Source: Alphaproteobacteria bacterium (GTDB lineage Bacteria; Pseudomonadota; Alphaproteobacteria; Sphingomonadales; SMXR01). From it: a DNA stretch of 28,995 nucleotides. Position 1 is the stretch's first letter. Every line of letters begins with the position of its first letter. Of this stretch, positions 24,390-28,995 are shown piece by piece. Location: contig SMXR01000003.1 in assembly GCA_004356215.1 (NCBI GenBank), positions 1 through 28,995 of the forward strand, written 5' to 3'. The position numbers were made by a program, and so were the translations under genes. The notes under the pieces are model-generated. The model was given only the letters and a program-made list of their open reading frames with translations. It was not told the DNA's origin and searched no databases.

Positions 24390-25888
24390 TGCCCCACCGC
24401 CGCTATTCCGCCAAGCGCCGCTTCATAATTGGCGATAAGTTCGGCCACCGAGGCATGCATGACATCGAGGAAAAATGACGGATAAATCCCCATCCAGATG
24501 ACCACCGCAACCAGCGGTGCAAAAATCAGGAATTCGCGTTTGTCGAGGTCTTTCAGGTTCAGCAGATCGGGCTTGTCGAGCGGGCCAAAACAGATACGCC
24601 GGTAGAGGTAAAGCATATAGGTGGCCCCCAATACCACCCCGGTCGCGGCAATAACCGCCAGCCAGGTTGAGGCCTGGTAGGCCCCGAACAAGACTAAAAC
24701 CTCGCCGACAAAGCCTGAGGTGCCGGGCAGCCCGACCGCCGCCAGGGTGAAGATCATAAAGACCACTGCATATCTGGGCATATTGTTTACCAAACCGCCG
24801 TAGCGGGCGATCTCGCGGGTATGAAGGCGGTCATAAACCACGCCGACGATCAGGAACAAGGCAGCGGAGACTATGCCGTGGCTGAGCATTTGGAAAATCG
24901 CGCCTTCGATCCCCTGGGTGTTCACGACAAAAATGCCAATCGTGACAAAGCCCATGTGCGCCACCGAGGAATAGGCGATCAGTTTTTTCATGTCCTCCTG
25001 GGCCAGCGCCACCAGCGAGGTGTAGACAATAGCGATCAGGCTAAGGCCAAAAATAATAACCGCCAATTCAGAGCTGGCAATCGGGAACATCGGCAATGAA
25101 AATCTTAAGAATCCGTAGCCGCCCAATTTTAAAAGAATCCCGGCGAGGATCACCGAACCCGCTGTCGGTGCTTCAACGTGGGCATCCGGCAGCCAGGTAT
25201 GCACCGGCCACATCGGCAGTTTGACCGCAAACGATGCAAAAAAGCCAAGCCACAGCCAGGTTTGCGCTTCGGGCAGGAAGTCATAGGCCATCATCACCGG
25301 AATGTTGGTGGTGCCGACCTGTGCATACATGTAAAGGATGGCAATCAGCATGAATACCGAGCCCAGCAGCGTAAACAGGAAAAACTTGAAGCTGGCGTAA
25401 ACCCGCCGGGCCCCGCCCCAAACCCCAATAATCAGGAACATCGGGATCAGGCCGCCTTCAAAGAATATATAAAACAGGAACAAATCCAGCGAGGTAAAGA
25501 CCCCGATCATCAGGGTTTCGAGCAGCAGGAAGGCAATCATATATTCTTTCACCCGGACCTGGATCGACTTCCAGCTGGCGAGAATACAGAACGGCATGAG
25601 AAACGCGGTCAGCAACACGAACAAGATCGAAATGCCATCGACGCCGAGGTGAAAGCCGGTATCCCCGCCGAACCAGGGGTAGAATTCTACGAACTGGAAC
25701 CCGGCCAGGCTGTTGTTGAAATTACCCAACAACAGCATTGAAATAATTAAAGTCGCCAAAGTTGTCAGCAACGCCACCTGGCGGATATTGCGATTGCCGG
25801 TTTCCTCTGCACTCCTGATCGGCAGGATTATCAATGCCCCGAGGATCGGAATTAAAAGCAGAACAGACAGGATCGGGAAATCAGCCAT
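24386..25888 (-). CDS. nuoM: NADH-quinone oxidoreductase subunit M
   Basis: Second antiporter-like proton-pumping subunit of complex I. The 500 residues span about 14 helices. Glu144 (FFEGGLIPMF) has the same number as the essential E. coli Glu144. Lys223 (AVKLPMWPVHTWLPDAH) and Lys254 (GILLKLGGYG) correspond to the pumping lysines, and DMKKLIAYSSVAHMGF is the discontinuous-helix region. It starts 3 bases after the nuoL stop and its own stop overlaps nuoN. Confidence 0.98.
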   Translation of the reverse strand: MADFPILSVLLLIPILGALIILPIRSAEETGNRNIRQVALLTTLATLIISMLLLGNFNNSLAGFQFVEFYPWFGGDTGFHLGVDGISILFVLLTAFLMPFCILASWKSIQVRVKEYMIAFLLLETLMIGVFTSLDLFLFYIFFEGGLIPMFLIIGVWGGARRVYASFKFFLFTLLGSVFMLIAILYMYAQVGTTNIPVMMAYDFLPEAQTWLWLGFFASFAVKLPMWPVHTWLPDAHVEAPTAGSVILAGILLKLGGYGFLRFSLPMFPIASSELAVIIFGLSLIAIVYTSLVALAQEDMKKLIAYSSVAHMGFVTIGIFVVNTQGIEGAIFQMLSHGIVSAALFLIVGVVYDRLHTREIARYGGLVNNMPRYAVVFMIFTLAAVGLPGTSGFVGEVLVLFGAYQASTWLAVIAATGVVLGATYMLYLYRRICFGPLDKPDLLNLKDLDKREFLIFAPLVAVVIWMGIYPSFFLDVMHASVAELIANYEAALGGIAAVGQ

Positions 25889-25891
25889 TGA

Positions 25892-27832
25892 TCAGATCCC
25901 TCCCCTGAAAAACATGAAATAGGTCACCAGCGCGGCCACCCCTATCAGCATGGCAAAGGCATAATGATAAATGAACCCGGTTTGAATTTTGCGGACACGC
26001 CCGGCCAGGCGCACGACCACGGCGGAAATGCCATCGGGGCCGAGCCCGTCGATAATCAGACCATCGCCAATTTTCCAGAAAACCCGGCCGATAAAAAAGG
26101 CGGGCCGCACAAACAGAAAATCGTAGATCTCATCGAAGTACCATTTGTTGTAGAAAAGATTGTAAACCGGCTTGAACGCCCGCGCCGTTTTCGCCGGCAG
26201 GTCGCCGCCCCGGCAGTAAAACAGGTAAGCGATCCCAAATCCCGCCGCCATCATGATCGTTGGCAACCATTTTCCAAGAATATCCCCCCAGGGAATATGA
26301 TGCGCTTCTTCAAGAATATTTTGTCCAATCAGGAAGATTGAGCCGTTCCAGAAGCGGTCATAGCCATCGCCAACGAAAGACCCGGAAAAAAACCAACCGG
26401 CAAGAATTGCGCCCGTCGCCAGGACGATCAACGGAACAATCATGACATTGGGGGAATCGTGAACATGGGCCATAACTTCCTTAGGCGCCCGCGGCTTGCC
26501 GTGGAAGGTCATGAAAATAACCCGCCACGAATAGAACGAGGTCATCAGTGCTACTGATATTCCAGCCCACCAGGCGAAATTCGCCACCGCACCGTGGGAC
26601 GCATAAGCCACTTCGATAATCATGTCTTTTGAGAAATACCCGGCTGTGAGCGGGAAGCCGGTGAGCGATATGGTGCCGATGATCATCAGGATATAGGTTT
26701 TCGGGATCATCGATTTCAGGCCACCCATCTTGCGCATGTCTTGTTCGTCGGCCACCGCATGGATAACCGCCCCGGCGCCAAGGAACAGAAGCGCCTTGAA
26801 AAAGGCATGGGTGAAAAGGTGAAACATTGCCGCGCCGTAGGCCGAAAGTCCGGCGGCAAAAAACATATAGCCCAACTGCGAGCAGGTCGAATAAGCGATC
26901 ACCCGCTTGATATCGTTTTGTACCAGGCCGATTGTCGCGGTAAAAATTGCCGTGGCGGCACCGACAATCGTGACCATCATCAGGGCTATCGGGGCCTGTT
27001 CAAACAGCGGCGACATCCGCACCACCAAAAATACGCCGGCGGTGACCATGGTGGCAGCGTGGATCAGGGCGGAAACCGGGGTTGGACCCTCCATGGCATC
27101 GGGCAGCCAGGTATGAAGGCCGAGCTGGGCCGATTTACCCATGGCGCCGATAAACAGCATAATGCAAATCGTGGTCAGGATATCGACGCTATAGCCGAGG
27201 AAATTAAAGGTCATGCCCGCCTGCCCCGGGGCGGCAGCGAAAATCGGGTCAAGATAGACCGTCCCGAACACCATAAAGATGGCAAAAAGGCCGAGCCCGA
27301 ATCCAAAGTCGCCCACCCGGTTGACGATAAACGCCTTGATCGCGGCGGCATTGGCGCTGGGCCGTTTGTACCAGAACCCGATAAGCAGGTAGGACGCCAG
27401 CCCAACCCCCTCCCAGCCAAAATACATTTGCACCAGGTTATCGGCGGTCACCAGCATCAGCATGGCGAAGGTAAACAGCGAAAGGTAGGCAAAAAACCGA
27501 GGGTTATCGGGGTCGTGCGCCATATAGCCGATGGAATAAATATGCACCAGCGCCGAGATCAGCGTCACCACCACCAGCATGACCGCGGTCAGGGTGTCTA
27601 TCTTGAACCCCCAGTCGAAATTAAGCGATCCCGAAGTGACCCAGTCGGCCACCGCAATGGTTTGGACGTTGCCATTGGCCACCACATCATAAAAAGCGAA
27701 CATGGATAAGATGGCTGAAAAAACAAGAAGCCCGGAGGTGACGAGCTGGGACCCGGTCTTGCCAAGGGTCTTGCCGAACAGCCCGGCCAGCAGGAAGCCC
27801 ACCAGGGGGGCGAATACAATAAAATGATACAT
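25892..27832 (-). CDS. nuoL: NADH-quinone oxidoreductase subunit L
   Basis: Distal antiporter-like subunit of complex I. The 646 residues comprise about 14 core helices followed by the long C-terminal lateral helix and a final anchor, as in the family (613 in E. coli). Conserved sites are Glu141 in YFGWEGVGLASYLL, Lys in GKSAQLGLHTWLPDAMEGPTPVSALIHAATMV and the NDIKRVIAYSTCSQLGYM region (both motifs read in the N-terminal half). It starts 7 bases after nuoK and precedes nuoM by 3. Confidence 0.98.
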   Translation of the reverse strand: MYHFIVFAPLVGFLLAGLFGKTLGKTGSQLVTSGLLVFSAILSMFAFYDVVANGNVQTIAVADWVTSGSLNFDWGFKIDTLTAVMLVVVTLISALVHIYSIGYMAHDPDNPRFFAYLSLFTFAMLMLVTADNLVQMYFGWEGVGLASYLLIGFWYKRPSANAAAIKAFIVNRVGDFGFGLGLFAIFMVFGTVYLDPIFAAAPGQAGMTFNFLGYSVDILTTICIMLFIGAMGKSAQLGLHTWLPDAMEGPTPVSALIHAATMVTAGVFLVVRMSPLFEQAPIALMMVTIVGAATAIFTATIGLVQNDIKRVIAYSTCSQLGYMFFAAGLSAYGAAMFHLFTHAFFKALLFLGAGAVIHAVADEQDMRKMGGLKSMIPKTYILMIIGTISLTGFPLTAGYFSKDMIIEVAYASHGAVANFAWWAGISVALMTSFYSWRVIFMTFHGKPRAPKEVMAHVHDSPNVMIVPLIVLATGAILAGWFFSGSFVGDGYDRFWNGSIFLIGQNILEEAHHIPWGDILGKWLPTIMMAAGFGIAYLFYCRGGDLPAKTARAFKPVYNLFYNKWYFDEIYDFLFVRPAFFIGRVFWKIGDGLIIDGLGPDGISAVVVRLAGRVRKIQTGFIYHYAFAMLIGVAALVTYFMFFRGGI

Positions 27833-27839
27833 ATCCCCC

Positions 27840-28148
27840 CTAGCCCTTCATCTGGTTTATATCTTCAACTTCAATGGAACCGCGCCGGCGGGAATAAACC
27901 ACCAGGATCGCCAACCCGATTGCCGCTTCGGCGGCGGCGACGGTCAAAACGAACAGGGCAAAAATCTGCCCAACCAGGTCGTTCATGTAGTTTGAGAATG
28001 CCACCAGGTTGATATTGACCGCCAACAGCATCAGCTCAATCGACATCAGCATGATGATGACGTTCTTGCGGTTCAGGAAAATCCCGAAAATTCCGATTGT
28101 AAACAGCGAGGCCGCCAAAACCAGGTAATGAAGAAGACCGATCATCAT
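27840..28148 (-). CDS. nuoK: NADH-quinone oxidoreductase subunit K
   Basis: Small three-helix membrane subunit of complex I that forms part of the proton path. The 102 residues include two buried glutamates, Glu38 (MSIELMLLAVNI) and Glu74 (VAAAEAAIGLAI), both conserved in the family. Two consecutive ATG codons are present. The first (28148) overlaps the nuoJ stop by one base (TAATG), and the second (28145) would give 101 residues. Confidence 0.97.
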   Translation of the reverse strand: MMIGLLHYLVLAASLFTIGIFGIFLNRKNVIIMLMSIELMLLAVNINLVAFSNYMNDLVGQIFALFVLTVAAAEAAIGLAILVVYSRRRGSIEVEDINQMKG

Positions 28149-28768
28149 TAGACGCCCTCTCCCGGTTCAATCTTTTTCACTTCGATGGCGTTCTTGGCGG
28201 TGCGCCTGATCTGCTGGGTGATATTCTGCTTCTTGACGCCCTTCCTTTTGCGGTGGGTCAAAACAATGGCGCCGATCATGGCCACCAGCAAAATCAGGCC
28301 GGCGGTCTGAAAGGCGTAAATGTAATCGGTATAAATCAAAACCCCCAGGGCTTCGGTATTGGAAACGCCGCCCGGGATTGGGTTGGCAACCGCCTGCCGC
28401 CAGGCCTCGGGAGCGTACTGGTAACTGCTAATTCCGGCAATAAGCTCTATCAGTAAAACCATGCCCAGCAAAAATCCGATAACCCAGTACCTTGCCAGGT
28501 TTTCGCGAATTTCTGTGAAGTTAATGTTGAGCATCATGACCACAAACAAAAACAGCACCGCGACCGCGCCGACGTATACAATAATCTGGATCATCGCCAG
28601 GAATTCGGCTCCCAGCAGCAAAAACAATGCGGCGGTATTGAAGAAGGCGAAAATCAGATACAGCACCGAATGCACCGGGTTGGCGGCGCGCACCACAAAC
28701 CCGGCCGCGCCCAAGGTCATAAAGGCGAAGAGGTAAAACAAAAGGGCTTCTATAAGGGCCGGGGTCAT
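28148..28768 (-). CDS. nuoJ: NADH-quinone oxidoreductase subunit J
   Basis: Five-helix membrane subunit of complex I. The 206 residues carry the conserved AFMTLGAAGFVVRAANPVHSV start, a segment with LLLGAEFLAMIQIIVYVGAV containing the flexible third-helix region important for coupling, and a basic, soluble C-terminal tail (about 165-206: HRKRKGVKKQN onward). It is 6 bases after nuoI and overlaps nuoK by one base. Confidence 0.97.
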   Translation of the reverse strand: MTPALIEALLFYLFAFMTLGAAGFVVRAANPVHSVLYLIFAFFNTAALFLLLGAEFLAMIQIIVYVGAVAVLFLFVVMMLNINFTEIRENLARYWVIGFLLGMVLLIELIAGISSYQYAPEAWRQAVANPIPGGVSNTEALGVLIYTDYIYAFQTAGLILLVAMIGAIVLTHRKRKGVKKQNITQQIRRTAKNAIEVKKIEPGEGV

Positions 28769-28774
28769 TAATCC

Positions 28775-28995
28775 TTACCTGTATTTCGCGTCTTTTTTAA
28801 TGTTGGCGGCGATCTCGGATTCCCAGCGGTCGCCGTTCTCAAGCAGCTTTTCCTTGGTGAACATCAGCTCTTCACGGCTTTCGGTGGCGAACTCGAAATT
28901 TGGACCCAGCACGATGGCGTCAACCGGGCAGGCTTCCTGGCAAAAGCCGCAATAGATGCACTTGGTCATATCGATATCAAAACGCGTGGGGCGCC
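28775..28995 (-). CDS. nuoI: NADH-quinone oxidoreductase subunit I, C-terminal part (5' end outside window)
   Basis: Peripheral-arm subunit of complex I carrying two 4Fe-4S clusters (N6a, N6b). The frame is open to the window end. The visible 73 residues start RPTRFDIDMTKCIYCGFCQEACPVDAI, which holds the second CxxCxxCxxxCP cluster motif; the first motif lies beyond the window. The rest (FEFATESREELMFTKEKLL) is typical of the NuoI C-terminus. It is followed after 6 bases by nuoJ. Confidence 0.96.
   Translation of the reverse strand, partial: RPTRFDIDMTKCIYCGFCQEACPVDAIVLGPNFEFATESREELMFTKEKLLENGDRWESEIAANIKKDAKYR

Noticed and set aside
26741..27709. Plus-strand frame of 322 codons inside nuoL
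   Set aside because: Antisense to well-conserved NuoL helices; its composition (rich in His, Lys, Gly, Gln) is what reversed hydrophobic codons give.

Overview
The window is a gene-dense stretch of an alphaproteobacterial chromosome of moderate GC content. It holds 25 protein genes, two of them cut by the window ends, and one probable RNA gene. Evidence for the group is the gene order (nuo genes, birA, coaX, RNase J, methylmalonyl-CoA epimerase, a DUF1467 membrane protein, proS, lolCD, dnaE), the short ProRS without an editing domain, and S2, FabZ and DnaE sequences of alphaproteobacterial type. Almost every gene is on the minus strand. The exceptions are the partial citrate synthase gene at the left end and the probable RNA gene near 18.9-19.1 kb. 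I see no insertion sequence, prophage, CRISPR array, tRNA or rRNA.

Reading in the direction of transcription (right to left): 28995-22944 is the 3' part of the respiratory complex I operon (nuoI partial, nuoJ, nuoK, nuoL, nuoM, nuoN). It runs on through birA, coaX, rnj, mce and a DUF1467 gene, with several 4-base ATGA start/stop overlaps. The operon ends at a hairpin with a UUCG loop near 19.08 kb. The 424-base gap before proS contains what looks like a plus-strand structured RNA with its own promoter and a strong terminator. Next come proS, lolC, lolD and dnaE (18676-11857).

From 11691 leftward is the translation and envelope cluster: rpsB and tsf (closed by a terminator near 9.43 kb), then pyrH, frr, uppS, cdsA, dxr, rseP, bamA, skp and fabZ. 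These supply ribosomal protein S2 and EF-Ts, UMP, ribosome recycling, undecaprenyl and phospholipid precursors, isoprenoids, a site-2 protease, outer-membrane protein assembly and fatty-acid dehydration. fabZ meets gltA tail to tail with only 2 bases between the stop codons.

Three things stand out. (1) The lipid A genes normally interleaved here in many alphaproteobacteria (lpxD between skp and fabZ; lpxA, lpxI, lpxB between fabZ and gltA) are all missing, while the flanking genes remain. This suggests loss or relocation of lipopolysaccharide synthesis. (2) Ribosomal protein S2 has a C-terminal tail of about 200 residues rich in Lys, Ala and Pro, resembling histone H1, that reads into the start of tsf. 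(3) The plus-strand RNA candidate has nested helices whose imperfect pairs are G-U only on that strand, GNRA loops and a UUCG terminator.
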